DNA of 64,000 nt from Actinoplanes oblitus. GTDB lineage: Bacteria; Actinomycetota; Actinomycetes; Mycobacteriales; Micromonosporaceae. Below the pieces are notes generated by a model, which did no database searches, was not told where the DNA came from, and worked only from the letters and a program-made list of their open reading frames with translations. Positions 25,677-34,770 of the stretch are shown here, piece after piece. The stretch lies in NCBI RefSeq assembly GCF_030252345.1, contig NZ_CP126980.1, positions 8,007,501 through 8,071,500 of the forward strand, read 5' to 3'. Both the position numbers and the translations under genes were made by a program. The number at the start of each line of letters is the position of its first letter. The first letter of the stretch is position 1.

Positions 25677-26699
25677 ATGATCGAGCAGGTGCGGTTCGGG
25701 CTGGTGGGTTACGGCAGCGGCGGGCGGATCTTCCACGCCCCGCTGATCGCCTCCGCGGAGAACATCGAGTTCGTCGGTGTGGTCACCACCTCCGAGGAGC
25801 GCCGCAAGCAGGTCGCCGAGGAGCTGCCCGGCGTCGCCACCTTCGACTCGATCGAGGCGATGGCCGCCGCCGGCGTCCGGGCGGTGACCGTCTCGACCCC
25901 GGCGTCCACCCACGCCGACCTGGCCCTGGAGGCCATCCGGCTGGGCCTCGCCGTGGTCGTCGACAAGCCGTTCACGCTCGACGCGCCGACCTCCCGCGAG
26001 CTGGTCAGGACCGCCGAGGCGGCCGGCGTCCCGCTGACGGTCTATCAGAACCGGCGCTGGGACTCGGACTTCCTGACCCTCCAGAAACTCATCGAGAAGG
26101 GCTCGCTCGGCACCATCCGCCGCTTCGAGTCCCGGATGGAACGCTGGGCGCCCGACCGCCTGCCCAAGGCGGCCGGCGGCGGCACCCTGCTCGACTTCGG
26201 CTCGCACCTGGTCGACCAGGCGCTCCAGCTGCACGGCCCGGCCCAGCGCGTCTATGCCGAGATGCGCGGCGAGAGCGAGCTGGACGACGACTTCTTCCTG
26301 GCCATGCACCACCTCAGCGGCGTCGAGTCGCACCTGTGGGGCAGCTGGCGGCAGGCCGGCCCGGGCCCGCGCTTCCGGGTCACCGGCACGGCCGGCACGT
26401 TCATCTCCGCCGAGCTGGACTGCCAGGAGGAGATGCTCAAAGCCGGCAAGAACCCGGCCAAGCTGGGCGACCGCTGGGGCATCGAGCACGAGCACCGCTG
26501 GGGCCACCTGTGGCGCGGCTCCACCGGCGCCCCGGTGGAGAGCTGCCGCGGCCGCTGGGACACCTTCTATCCGGCCTTCGCCGCGGCGGTCCTCGGCACC
26601 GGCCCGCTCCCGGTCGACCCGTGGGACACCGTCCGCGCCATGGAGGTCCTCGACGCCGCCCGCGTCAGCGCCTCCACCGGCCGCTCCGTCGCCCTCTGA
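25677..26699 (+). CDS. Gfo/Idh/MocA family oxidoreductase
   Basis: This 340-residue NAD(P)-dependent sugar or inositol-type dehydrogenase has an N-terminal Rossmann fold (RFGLVGYGSGGRIFHAPL), the family EKP-like motif (VVVDKPFTLD) and the C-terminal Gfo/Idh/MocA beta domain with GGGTLLDFGSHLVDQAL, which supplies the catalytic His. It is of the type often annotated as YhhX- or scyllo-inositol dehydrogenase-like. ATG 25677 gives the expected N-terminus. It is monocistronic here, followed by the repeat-rich region. Confidence 0.9.
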   Translation: MIEQVRFGLVGYGSGGRIFHAPLIASAENIEFVGVVTTSEERRKQVAEELPGVATFDSIEAMAAAGVRAVTVSTPASTHADLALEAIRLGLAVVVDKPFTLDAPTSRELVRTAEAAGVPLTVYQNRRWDSDFLTLQKLIEKGSLGTIRRFESRMERWAPDRLPKAAGGGTLLDFGSHLVDQALQLHGPAQRVYAEMRGESELDDDFFLAMHHLSGVESHLWGSWRQAGPGPRFRVTGTAGTFISAELDCQEEMLKAGKNPAKLGDRWGIEHEHRWGHLWRGSTGAPVESCRGRWDTFYPAFAAAVLGTGPLPVDPWDTVRAMEVLDAARVSASTGRSVAL

Positions 26700-26709
26700 C
26701 ATTCAGAAC

Positions 26710-26811
26710 CACGATTTTCTACGCTCTGGGTGTCCCCAGACGCAGCAGCCCTGTCCCGTGGCTGAGCGCGCGGTGATCCCGGTGCCGGGCCGCGGGGCCG
26801 CGCCGGGCTGA
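26710..26811 (+). repeat. Left arm of a long inverted repeat
   Basis: An 18-bp block at 26710-26727 and a 71-bp block at 26741-26811 are found inverted at 27886-27903 and 27801-27871. The 18-bp block is perfect; the 71-bp block has five mismatches and no gaps (about 93% identity). The 13-base spacer between blocks is unrelated. The arms bracket about 1 kb holding one small membrane-protein gene. Confidence 0.9.
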
Positions 26812-26906
26812 ACTCGCCAGGCCGCGCCGGGCACGGGCCGCGGGGCCGCGCCGGGCTGAGCTCGCCAGGCCGCGCCGGGCACGGACCGCGGGGCCGCGCC
26901 GGGCGG
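26789..26906. repeat. Tandem 48-bp GC-rich repeat
   Basis: Two full 48-bp units (26789-26836 and 26837-26884) and a 22-bp partial third start with GCCGCGGGGCCGCGCCGGGC and include TGARCTCGCCAGG. The first unit overlaps the inner end of the left inverted-repeat arm. It lies upstream of the small membrane gene and is not coding on the evidence of composition. Confidence 0.85.
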
Positions 26907-26994
26907 ATTCGGCGTCTCGGACAGCCGGGATGACGCCCGGCCGGAGCGGGGTCGAACGGCGGTGGCTGTGGTGGCCTGTTCCTACGCTGACGAG

Positions 26995-27540
26995 ATGAAG
27001 GATCGGCTGTACTTCTCGACGAACCCGTCGCTCGGGGCACGCCTGTTCGACCTGCTCGCGGGGATCTGCTTCCTTCTCCTACCGATCTGCGTATTGGTGG
27101 GTGCGTTCCCCAGCCGGCACGAGCACCGAGGACACCGGAACCACTTCAACGTCGCCGGGCTGCTCATGATGCCGGTCATGTTCACGTTCGGCATCTTCTT
27201 CGTGGTGCGATCGCTGCGTGCCGTGTGCTGGCTGACGGGCTCGACGCTACGGGTCCGCGGGCCACAAGGCGCCCAGTCCGCCGACCTGAGCCGGAGCTAC
27301 CTGCACATCCGGCAGGTCGAGGAAGACGGGCGGGCCGGCGAGCAGGTTCCCTACCTGGTCGCGCGCGACCCGGTGACGGGACATGAGGTGCTGCAATCCC
27401 TCCGGCTGACCGCCGGTGAGCTCGACCGGCTCGCCGGCGCCATTCTCGTCGCCCGCCCGCCGGAGGGCGGCGACCAGGAGGCACACGACGTGGCCGAGGC
27501 GATCCGCCGGCTCGCCCACGACACGGCCTCCCGAACCTGA
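26995..27540 (+). CDS. Small two-helix membrane protein, function unknown
   Basis: This 181-residue protein has two membrane helices: about 19-40 (LLAGICFLLLPICVLVGAF) and about 56-78 (LLMMPVMFTFGIFFVV). A cytoplasmic domain of about 95 residues follows, starting with short beta strands (STLRVRGPQGAQSADLSRS) as in a PH-like module, and ends in an acidic helix. ATG 26995 is preferred, although the RBS is poor; an in-frame GTG at 26962 would add 11 residues. The gene is enclosed by long inverted repeats, suggesting a mobile or recombined cassette, though there is no transposase. Confidence 0.65.
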   Translation: MKDRLYFSTNPSLGARLFDLLAGICFLLLPICVLVGAFPSRHEHRGHRNHFNVAGLLMMPVMFTFGIFFVVRSLRAVCWLTGSTLRVRGPQGAQSADLSRSYLHIRQVEEDGRAGEQVPYLVARDPVTGHEVLQSLRLTAGELDRLAGAILVARPPEGGDQEAHDVAEAIRRLAHDTASRT

Positions 27541-27800
27541 CAACCCCGCCGCACCCTCATCGCCAGGCACGGACACTCGGTCATGCGCCTGCGCCCGCCG
27601 CCGGCAAACGGGTGAACCAGACACGAGGCCGAGCCGAGCCGAGACCGCGCCGCCGGGCCGGGCCGCGAGGCCCGCCGCACTCCGGAAAGTGCCGCGCCTC
27701 CGTCCCCGGCTGGTCCTCACGGTTGTGTCAATGCCTGCGAGACCACCACCAGCACCAGCCAGACCCGGGCTCGCCTGTTCGTCGCGGCGGGGTGGGCAGC
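27541..27800. other. Non-coding stretch with a diverged copy of the 62-bp repeat
   Basis: No gene is supported here. Positions 27738-27771 (CGAGACCACCACCAGCACCA then GCCAGACCCGGGCT) resemble the second half of the 62-bp unit at 16.6 kb, so the two regions share a dispersed repeat family. Confidence 0.45.
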
Positions 27801-27903
27801 TCAGCCCGGCGCGGCCTCGCGGTCCGGCACCGGGATCACCGTGCGCTTAGCCACGGGACCGGGCTGCTGCGGTTGTGGTGGGCCGAGAGCGTAGAAAATC
27901 GTG
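27801..27903 (-). repeat. Right arm of the long inverted repeat
   Basis: This is the inverted counterpart of 26710-26811: the 71-bp block is at 27801-27871 and the 18-bp block at 27886-27903. Just outside, ATCGTGCTCTTGAAGG occurs twice (27898-27913 and 27946-27961) with a looser copy between them, giving short direct repeats at the outer edge. Confidence 0.9.
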
Positions 27904-27964
27904 CTCTTGAAGGTCTGAAAGATCGCGGTTCGGAAAGGGAAGACGATCGTGCTCTTGAAGGGGG

Positions 27965-27999
27965 GCGTGCCCGCGTCCGGCGGGCGGGCGCGGGCACGC
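27965..27999 (-). terminator. Hairpin downstream of the first GH87 gene
   Basis: GCGTGCCCGCG (27965-27975) and CGCGGGCACGC (27989-27999) form a perfect 11-bp stem with a 13-base loop. It lies 12 bp beyond the stop of the GH87 gene on the minus strand and is the probable end of the glucan locus transcript. The tail is not U-rich. Confidence 0.6.
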
Positions 28000-28011
28000 G
28001 ACAGCTAGCGA

Positions 28012-31000
28012 TCAGTTGCGGACAATGGTGAACGTCGAGGTCGGGTTCTCGATGTCCTTGTAGTTGTTGCTCAGGGTGAGGTTGGTGAAGGTGGCCGAGC
28101 CGACCGCCGGGCCCTGGCCGGCCTCCGGCAGCGGGTTGGCCCAGATGCCGTAACCGCTCTTGGCGTCGAAGGCGTCGCCGCTCTTCTGCGCGCCGGTGAT
28201 GGTGACGTTGGTGAAGACCGTGTCCTTGATCGGGTTCACCGGCTGGCCGCCGATGTACTGGGTCTGGAACATGATCCCGGAGTAGGTCGGGTCGACGATG
28301 TCGACGTTGCTGACCCGGATGCCCTGGAACACCTTCGAGGCGCTGAACATCCAGATCGCCGGGAAGACCTGCTGGCCCCAGAAGTGGCCGCCGGCCCGGA
28401 CGACCGAGATGTTGTCGAGCACGGTCGGCGGGCTGGCGCCGAAGCCGTTCATCGGGTAGCCGAAGTCCAGCGAGCTGACCGTGATGCCGGAGTAGCAGAG
28501 CGTGTCCGCGATGTAGATGTTCTTGAACGTGTTCGCGTAGCCGCCGTAGACCGCGATGCCTGCCGCGCGCCAGGTGAGCAGGCTGGTCAGGTTCGAGAAG
28601 GTGTTGTCGATCTCGTCGGACCCGCCGGCGTCGATCGCCGAGAACAGCGCGAAGCTGTCGTCGCCGGTCGCCCGGGACTCGTTGTTGTCGACCAGGTTCC
28701 CGGTGCTGCCGTTGGTCATGTTGACGCCGTCGGCGAAGGTGTCCCGGATCCGCGAATTCTTGATCACCATGTTGTCGGTGTTCGCGCCCCAGTACAGGCA
28801 GACCACGTGCTCGGCCCAGATGTTGTCGATGGTGATCCCGGAGACGTTCGCGAAGTCGAACACCTTGCCGGGACCGTCGATCCGGATCGTGTAGTTGCCC
28901 CAGAACGAGAAGTTGGCGAACGTCGAACCGTTGGCGGTGGCGTCGGCCCGGAAGCCGGCATCCGTCTCGGTCTGCGTCTCCGGGGTGTGGAAGCGGGTGT
29001 ACCAGGGGCCGGCGCCGACGACCTTCAGCGCCTTGCCGTACACCTGGAACTTGTTCGACGTCTGGTAGTCACCGGCGGGCAGGTAGACGCCCACCTTGGT
29101 GCTGTCCTGACGCGCCGTGTCCAGGGCGGCCTGCACCGACTGCTGGTCGAAACCGGTCGGCACCACGTACTTGCTGGCGTCCGGGTTGGCGATCGCGGAG
29201 ACCTGCTCCAGCTGGATGAAGTCGATCGCGATGGAGCCGCTGTTGCCGGCGTCCTTCTGCAGCTTGATGGTGCTGCCGGCCGGGAACGACCCGGTCAGCA
29301 TGAGGTTCGCTTCGTCGTAGATGTGCCGCGGGCCGGAGCCGGAGTTCTGCGGCGCCGTCTCGCTGCCGTACAGCCAGGCGTACTTCGAGGTGAGCGGCAG
29401 GGTCTTGTTGAGCGCGCCGTTGACGTACACGTTGATCGAGCTGGTCGTGCCGTCCGGGATGGAGAAGCGCGCGACAACGGTGTTGGTGGCGTTGCGGGTC
29501 GTCCAGGACACCGACGAGCCGGTCTGGTTCAGCGTGACCGCCTTGCGGCCGGACGCCTCGCCGGCCAGGTCACCGATGGTGCGGTTGGGGCCGACGACCG
29601 CCGCGCCACCGGCGACGGCGCCGTCCTCGGCCTCGTACATGTCGTACGGCATGTTCGCGCCACGGCCGACGAAGAACGGCTTCTCGCCGGTGTTGTTGGC
29701 CTGCTTGACCGGCAGCTCGTTGGTGTCGGCGGCGACCACCGTACGCACGGTGTACTTGCCGTTGACCGCGGTCCAGCCGCCCAGGCTGATCGACGGCGAC
29801 GAGGCGCCGGCGGCCAGGGTGCCGGTGTACGACCCGGTGAACGTCTTGACGGTGGTCGAGCCGTTCAGCACGGTGACCGTCACGCTGTGCGTGCCGCTGC
29901 CGGTGGCCGCGGTGCCCTGGTTCTTCAGGACCGCCGAGAAGCTGACCGTCTGGCCGGCCGACGGGTTGCCGGGCGACCAGGAGACCGCCGAGGCGACCAG
30001 GTCGGAGCTGCTGACCGGGGCGACGACCAGGGTGGCCGGGTTGGTGTAGGAGTTGTTGGCCTCGTTGGTCTCGATCACCGTGTTCGCCTCGTCGACCTTG
30101 GCGGACACGGCGTAGCTGCCCGCGTCCCGGGCCCCGATCGAGGCCGAGACGGTGGTGGACGCGCCGGCCGCGAGGGCGCCGACCGCCGCGGTGCCGGCCT
30201 TCGTCGTGCCGAGGTAGAAGGTGACCGACGACGCGGCCGAGGCGGCGGTGCCCGCGTTGCGGACGGTGGCCGACAGGGTGATCGGGTCGGTCTCCACCGG
30301 CGAGGCCGGCGAGCTGGTCATGCCGGTGATCGTCAGGTCCGGGTTGGCCGCCGGGGTGCCGATCACCTGGAGTTCCGCGACCTGCCCGCTGGGCGCGCCG
30401 GTGTTGGCGGTGAAGGAGAGCCGGACGTCAGCGGTGGTCGCCGAGACCGGGATGGTCACGGTGTTCTGCGAGGCGGGATTGAAGGTGTACGTCGCGGAGC
30501 CCACGAGCGTGGTGTACGCCGACGCCGACTGCTCCCGGCCGAGCACCGAGAACGTCTGCTGCCGGGTACCCCAGTCGGTGCCCGGGTTGAGCTTGACGAC
30601 CACCGAGGAGACCGTCGCGTTGGCACCCAGCTTCACCGTCAGGTCGGCCGGGTACGCGCTGCCCTCCCAGTACGTGGCGGTGTCGTTGTCGTTGGCGTTG
30701 GTGGCGACGAAGGTGAAGACCGTCGACGAGGCCTCGATCGGCTTGCCGACCGCCAGGTTGGTGCCGGTCTGCGGCGCGCCGGTCCGGGTCACCGTGTTGC
30801 TGGCCGCCGACTCGTTCCCGGCGGCGTCCCTCGCCTTCACGTAGTACGAGACGGTCGCCGTGTCGGGCTGGCTGTCGGTGTACGTGGTACCGGTGACGGT
30901 GGTCTTCAGGGTGCCGTTGGCGTACACGTTGTAGCCGGTGACGCCCACGTTGTCGGTGGACGCGCCCCAGCTGAGCCGGATCTGCCCGCCGGCCGGCTGG

Positions 31001-31830
31001 GTGTAGGAGAGGGTGCCCGGCGTGGTGGGCGCCTGGGAGTCGCCGGTCGCGCCGGTCCGGGTCACCGTGTTGCTGTTCCCGGAGACGTTGCCGGCCGCGT
31101 CCTTGGCCCGCACGTAGTAGGAGACCGTCGCCGAGTCCGGCTGGCTGTCGGTGTAGGTCAGCACGTTGCCGGCCACCGAGGTGCGGAGCTGGCCGTTGGC
31201 GTAGATGTCGTAACCGGTCACCCCGACGTTGTCGGTGGACGCGTTCCAGGTCAGCCTGATCTGCCCGCCGGCCGGCTGGGTGTAGGCGAGGTTGCCGGGT
31301 GCGCTGGGCGCCTGGCTGTCCCCGCTGACCGGCCCGTAGAGCTCCAGCTCGGAGAGCTGACCGGCGGGCCACGCGGTGTTGGCGGTGAAGCTCAGCCGGA
31401 CGAACCGGGCGCTGGCCGCGGTGAAGTCCACTGTCACCGTGTTGCCGGACGACGGGTTGAAGGTGTACCCGGCGCTCGCCTTGAGCGTGCTGAACGAGCT
31501 GCCGTCGGTGCTGCCCTGGATGGACAGCGTCTCGGTCCGGGTGTTCCAGGCGGTGGCCGGAGGGAGTTTGAGGACGGCCTGGTTGACCTGGGTGGACGTA
31601 CCGAGGTCGACCTGGAGCCACTGCGGGAAGGCGTTGTTGTTGCTCTCCCAGTAGGTGTTGGCGTTGCCGTCGCCGGCGTTGCCGGCCGGGTAGACGTCGG
31701 TGTAGCCGCTGGCGCTGAAGGCCTTGCCGGCGGCCAGGTTGGGGCCGGCTGCCAGCGCCGCGGGGGCGTGGACGAGTGCGGCGACCACGCTCGCGGCCGC
31801 CGCGGCGGCTATGAGCCTGAATCTGGACAT
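28012..31830 (-). CDS. Secreted multidomain GH87-type alpha-1,3-glucanase/mycodextranase
   Basis: This 1272-residue exported enzyme has a signal peptide (to about residue 28, PAALAAGP). It continues with an F5/8C discoidin domain (about 28-165), two near-identical FN3 domains (about 170-355), a second discoidin domain (360-495), two CARDB-like domains (500-720), a CBM35/CBM6-like module (735-885, starting MYEAEDG) and a right-handed beta-helix (890-1272). In the helix, RDTFADGVNMTNG and ATGDDSFALFS match the GH87 pattern in which the DG and GDD aspartates are catalytic. GH87 enzymes cleave alpha-1,3-glucan or nigeran. ATG 31830 fits the RBS AAGAAAGG and signal peptide better than GTG 31842. 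Confidence 0.85.
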   Translation of the reverse strand: MSRFRLIAAAAAASVVAALVHAPAALAAGPNLAAGKAFSASGYTDVYPAGNAGDGNANTYWESNNNAFPQWLQVDLGTSTQVNQAVLKLPPATAWNTRTETLSIQGSTDGSSFSTLKASAGYTFNPSSGNTVTVDFTAASARFVRLSFTANTAWPAGQLSELELYGPVSGDSQAPSAPGNLAYTQPAGGQIRLTWNASTDNVGVTGYDIYANGQLRTSVAGNVLTYTDSQPDSATVSYYVRAKDAAGNVSGNSNTVTRTGATGDSQAPTTPGTLSYTQPAGGQIRLSWGASTDNVGVTGYNVYANGTLKTTVTGTTYTDSQPDTATVSYYVKARDAAGNESAASNTVTRTGAPQTGTNLAVGKPIEASSTVFTFVATNANDNDTATYWEGSAYPADLTVKLGANATVSSVVVKLNPGTDWGTRQQTFSVLGREQSASAYTTLVGSATYTFNPASQNTVTIPVSATTADVRLSFTANTGAPSGQVAELQVIGTPAANPDLTITGMTSSPASPVETDPITLSATVRNAGTAASAASSVTFYLGTTKAGTAAVGALAAGASTTVSASIGARDAGSYAVSAKVDEANTVIETNEANNSYTNPATLVVAPVSSSDLVASAVSWSPGNPSAGQTVSFSAVLKNQGTAATGSGTHSVTVTVLNGSTTVKTFTGSYTGTLAAGASSPSISLGGWTAVNGKYTVRTVVAADTNELPVKQANNTGEKPFFVGRGANMPYDMYEAEDGAVAGGAAVVGPNRTIGDLAGEASGRKAVTLNQTGSSVSWTTRNATNTVVARFSIPDGTTSSINVYVNGALNKTLPLTSKYAWLYGSETAPQNSGSGPRHIYDEANLMLTGSFPAGSTIKLQKDAGNSGSIAIDFIQLEQVSAIANPDASKYVVPTGFDQQSVQAALDTARQDSTKVGVYLPAGDYQTSNKFQVYGKALKVVGAGPWYTRFHTPETQTETDAGFRADATANGSTFANFSFWGNYTIRIDGPGKVFDFANVSGITIDNIWAEHVVCLYWGANTDNMVIKNSRIRDTFADGVNMTNGSTGNLVDNNESRATGDDSFALFSAIDAGGSDEIDNTFSNLTSLLTWRAAGIAVYGGYANTFKNIYIADTLCYSGITVSSLDFGYPMNGFGASPPTVLDNISVVRAGGHFWGQQVFPAIWMFSASKVFQGIRVSNVDIVDPTYSGIMFQTQYIGGQPVNPIKDTVFTNVTITGAQKSGDAFDAKSGYGIWANPLPEAGQGPAVGSATFTNLTLSNNYKDIENPTSTFTIVRN

Positions 31831-31870
31831 GCGGGAGCGCACCTTTCTTCGGTGAAGGTGTTCAAGGGGA

Positions 31871-31904
31871 CCGCCGGGCGGCCTGGTGGATGGCCGCCCG
31901 GCGG
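31871..31904 (-). terminator. Perfect 13-bp hairpin between the two GH87 genes
   Basis: CCGCCGGGCGGCC (31871-31883) pairs exactly with GGCCGCCCGGCGG (31892-31904) around an 8-base loop. It sits in the 78 bp between the GH87 genes, immediately after the stop of the upstream one. It can reduce read-through or stabilise the 3' end of the upstream message. Confidence 0.7.
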
Positions 31905-31908
31905 CGTC

Positions 31909-34674
31909 TCACGAGGGGTAGGCCTCGATCTCGGAAAGCTGGCCGGCGGGCCAGCCGGTGTTCCCCGTGACGGTGACGCGCAGGTACCGCTGGGTCGCGC
32001 TCACCGGGATGGTGACGGTGTTGCCGCTCGCCGGGTCGAAGGTGTACCCGGCGCTCGCCTTGACGGTGCTGTAGGCCGAGCCGTCGGTGCTGCCCAGGAT
32101 GCTGAGCGTCTCGGTGCGGGTGGCCCAGGCCGTCGTCGGCGGCAGCTTCAGGACGACCCGGCCGAGGGTGCGGTTCTGGCCCAGGTCGACGGTGATCGAC
32201 TGCGGGAAGGCGTTGCTGCCGCTCTCCCAGTAGCTGCTCGCGTTGCCGTCGGTCACGTTGGCCGGGGTGTAGACGTCCGCCTGGCTGGTCGCGGTGGCCG
32301 TTCTCCCGGCCGCGAGGTTGCCGGTGGGCGGCGCGGTGGTGGTCGGCGGCGCGCTGGTCGGCGGCGTGGTGGTGCCACCGCTCGCATACACCTCGAGCTC
32401 GGCGAGCTGCGCCGCGGGCCAGCCCGAGTTGGCCGAGAAGGTCAGCCGGACGTATCGGTGGTTCCCGGTGGTCAGCGCCAGGGTCGCGCTGTTGCCACTG
32501 GCCGGGTCGAGCGTGACCCCGCCGGCACCGGCGAGCGACGTCCAGGAGGACCCGTCGGTGCTTCCGGAGACCGCGACGGTCTCGGTCCGCTTCTCCCAGC
32601 CGGCCGGCAGCTTCAGTACGGCCCTGCCGACGGTCTGCGCCGAGCCCAGGTCCACGGTGTACGTCTGCGGGAACGCGTTGTTGGCGCTCTCCCAGTACGT
32701 CGCCGCGTTGCCGTCGACGGCGTTCGCCGCCACGTAGTTACCGTTCGAGGACGTGGCGGTGACCGGCTTGCCCCGCGCCAGGTTGCCGTTGGACGGCGGC
32801 GGAGTGCTGGAGGTGCTGGGGCCGGGCGTCGGCGACGAGGCCGGCGGGCCAGACGGCGTGGTGGTGCTGTTGCCCCACTTCGGCGCCGGCCACGGCCCGC
32901 AGTACGGCGTCGGTGTCTGCCACCCCGAGTTGCCGCCCGCGTCGGTGATCGCCAGCCCGGAGCCGGTGCAGTTGTAGGTCGGCGGGTTCTGGGCGATCCC
33001 GGTCGCCTTCACGTTCTTGAACGTGGCGGTGGCCGGGGCCTGCGCCTGCAGGGCGAACGTTCCGGCGCCGGCGATGTTGACGTTGGTCAGGTTCAGCCCG
33101 CTGGTGCCGTTGCCGATCCACTGGATCCCGGCGTAGGAGCTGTCCAGGATGTCGGTGTCGGTGACGTTGATGGTGGCCCCGGTGATCGCGCCCTGGTCCG
33201 GCCAGAACCACAGCGCGCCGATGCCGAAGTTCCAGTTGTAGTCGGAGTTGCCGGTCCGGATCAGGGTGTTGCGGGCCAGGGTCCAGGTGCCGGCCACCGC
33301 TGTCGGGCCGGTGACGCCCGGGTACCGGTTGGCGACGTGCAGGCCGCCGCCGTTGGTGACCGTCTCGGCCATCACGTTGTCGCTGATCGTGATGTCCCGG
33401 CCGCCGTAGCTGACGATGTTGTTGGCCAGGATCGGCGCCACCACGGTGTTGTGGGTGAACGCGTTGCCGACGTTCGCGGTGTTCTCCGCCCACATCGCCA
33501 GGCCGTCGTCCCCGGTGTTGCGGACGAACGTGTTGGTAACGGTGGAGTTGGTGACGCCGATGTGGAAGTTCACGCCGTCCGCGGTCTGGTCCAGGATCCG
33601 GCTGTTGCGGATGGTGAAGTTGTCCATCGGGCCGTCCATCCAGGCGCCGACCTTGGTGTGCTGCATCCAGACGTCGTCGACGGTCGAGTTCGACATGGCC
33701 CCGCCAAACGCGTTGACCTGGTCCTCGTCCACCCGCTCCTGGATGTCACCGATGACCGCGAGGTCCTTGACGGTGACGTTCCGGCTCGGACCGCCCTGAC
33801 CCACGTACTTGCCGTAGAGGCCGGCGGCCTGGTTGCGCTGGCTGGGGTGCCGGCCGCCGAGCACGGTGTACCAGGGCCCGGCCCCGGCCAGCGTGACCCT
33901 GTCGACGATCACGTGGCTGTACAGCGTGTAGCTGCCCTGCGGCAGGTAGACCACGCGGCCGGACGCGGCGCCGGCGTCGACCGCGGCCTGGATCCGGGCG
34001 GTGGTGTCGGTGGCGCCGGTCGGATCGGCGCCGTAGTCGGCGACCGCGTCGATGGCGCCGGCCGGCTTGCCGATCGGGCCCGGCACGTTCTCGAAGTCGG
34101 CCAGGTCGATGGTGAAGCTGGGCGACTGCGCGGTCGAGGAGACCTGGATCCGGATCTTGGTGCCGGCCTGGTAGGTGGTCCCGAACAGCGCCCGGGCCTC
34201 GTCGTAGAAGTGGTGCGGGCGGCCGTCACCGGGGTTGTTGGTGAACGGGTAGTACCCGTAGTACCAGCTGTACTTCGAGGTGACCGGCACGCTCTTGATC
34301 AGGGTGGAGCCGGCGCGGAGGTCCAGCGAGCCGCTCCTGCCGTCCGGCACGCTGTACCGGAAGGTGACCGCGTTGGCCGGCTTGGTCAGGGTGAACTCGA
34401 CGTATTCACCCGCGGCGTCGAGGGTGACGGCCTCCCGCCCGGAGGCTTCGGAGGAGAGGGCGCCGTAGGTCCGGTCGGTGCCGGTGGAGGTGCCGTTCGT
34501 CGCGGCCTTCTCGGCCTCGATCTCGGTGAACGGCACCGTGGCGCCCCGTCCGGAGATGTCGAACGGGGAGAGCCCGGCGGCCTGCGCCGGCGTGGAGCTC
34601 CAGGTCACCGCGGTGACCGCGGTGGCCGCGAGGACTGCGGCAAGTGTCGCTATCGGGGCGGTGCGGTTGGCCAT
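31909..34674 (-). CDS. Secreted GH87-type alpha-1,3-glucanase with discoidin tail
   Basis: This 921-residue exported enzyme has a signal peptide ending near PAQAAGL, then a CBM35-like module (about 45-185, FTEIEAEKAATNG). A beta-helix catalytic domain spans about 190-625 and includes DQTADGVNFHIG and RNTGDDGLAMWAE, the GH87-like DG and GDD aspartates. A Pro/Ser/Thr linker follows (about 625-650), then two F5/8C discoidin domains separated by a second Thr/Pro linker. The modules are rearranged relative to the neighbouring GH87, which has its discoidin domains in front. ATG 34674 has AAGGAAGGG 8 bases upstream. Confidence 0.87.
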   Translation of the reverse strand: MANRTAPIATLAAVLAATAVTAVTWSSTPAQAAGLSPFDISGRGATVPFTEIEAEKAATNGTSTGTDRTYGALSSEASGREAVTLDAAGEYVEFTLTKPANAVTFRYSVPDGRSGSLDLRAGSTLIKSVPVTSKYSWYYGYYPFTNNPGDGRPHHFYDEARALFGTTYQAGTKIRIQVSSTAQSPSFTIDLADFENVPGPIGKPAGAIDAVADYGADPTGATDTTARIQAAVDAGAASGRVVYLPQGSYTLYSHVIVDRVTLAGAGPWYTVLGGRHPSQRNQAAGLYGKYVGQGGPSRNVTVKDLAVIGDIQERVDEDQVNAFGGAMSNSTVDDVWMQHTKVGAWMDGPMDNFTIRNSRILDQTADGVNFHIGVTNSTVTNTFVRNTGDDGLAMWAENTANVGNAFTHNTVVAPILANNIVSYGGRDITISDNVMAETVTNGGGLHVANRYPGVTGPTAVAGTWTLARNTLIRTGNSDYNWNFGIGALWFWPDQGAITGATINVTDTDILDSSYAGIQWIGNGTSGLNLTNVNIAGAGTFALQAQAPATATFKNVKATGIAQNPPTYNCTGSGLAITDAGGNSGWQTPTPYCGPWPAPKWGNSTTTPSGPPASSPTPGPSTSSTPPPSNGNLARGKPVTATSSNGNYVAANAVDGNAATYWESANNAFPQTYTVDLGSAQTVGRAVLKLPAGWEKRTETVAVSGSTDGSSWTSLAGAGGVTLDPASGNSATLALTTGNHRYVRLTFSANSGWPAAQLAELEVYASGGTTTPPTSAPPTTTAPPTGNLAAGRTATATSQADVYTPANVTDGNASSYWESGSNAFPQSITVDLGQNRTLGRVVLKLPPTTAWATRTETLSILGSTDGSAYSTVKASAGYTFDPASGNTVTIPVSATQRYLRVTVTGNTGWPAGQLSEIEAYPS

Positions 34675-34729
34675 GGGTCCCTTCCTTGGTGTGGCCAGCC
34701 CCCGTTTTCGGTGGTGTTCCTCCTGCTCG

Positions 34730-34765
34730 GCGGGCGTCTCCGGCGGTGGAACCGGAAACGCCCGC
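34730..34765 (-). terminator. Intercistronic hairpin after the GH13 gene
   Basis: GCGGGCGTCTCCGG (34730-34743) and CCGGAAACGCCCGC (34752-34765) form a 14-bp stem with one mismatch and an 8-base loop. It starts 6 bp after the GH13 stop and precedes the GH87 gene, so it probably attenuates transcription between intracellular and secreted enzymes. Confidence 0.6.
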
Positions 34766-34770
34766 AGCCG

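Noticed and set aside
26567..27040. Pro/Arg-rich open frame on the minus strand resembling a collagen-like protein
   Set aside because: It is generated by the 48-bp GC-rich repeat and the antisense of the oxidoreductase gene end; no start signal or domain is present.
26700..27961. Insertion sequence
   Set aside because: The inverted arms are long, but the enclosed gene is a two-helix membrane protein and not a transposase; no clear target-site duplication was found.
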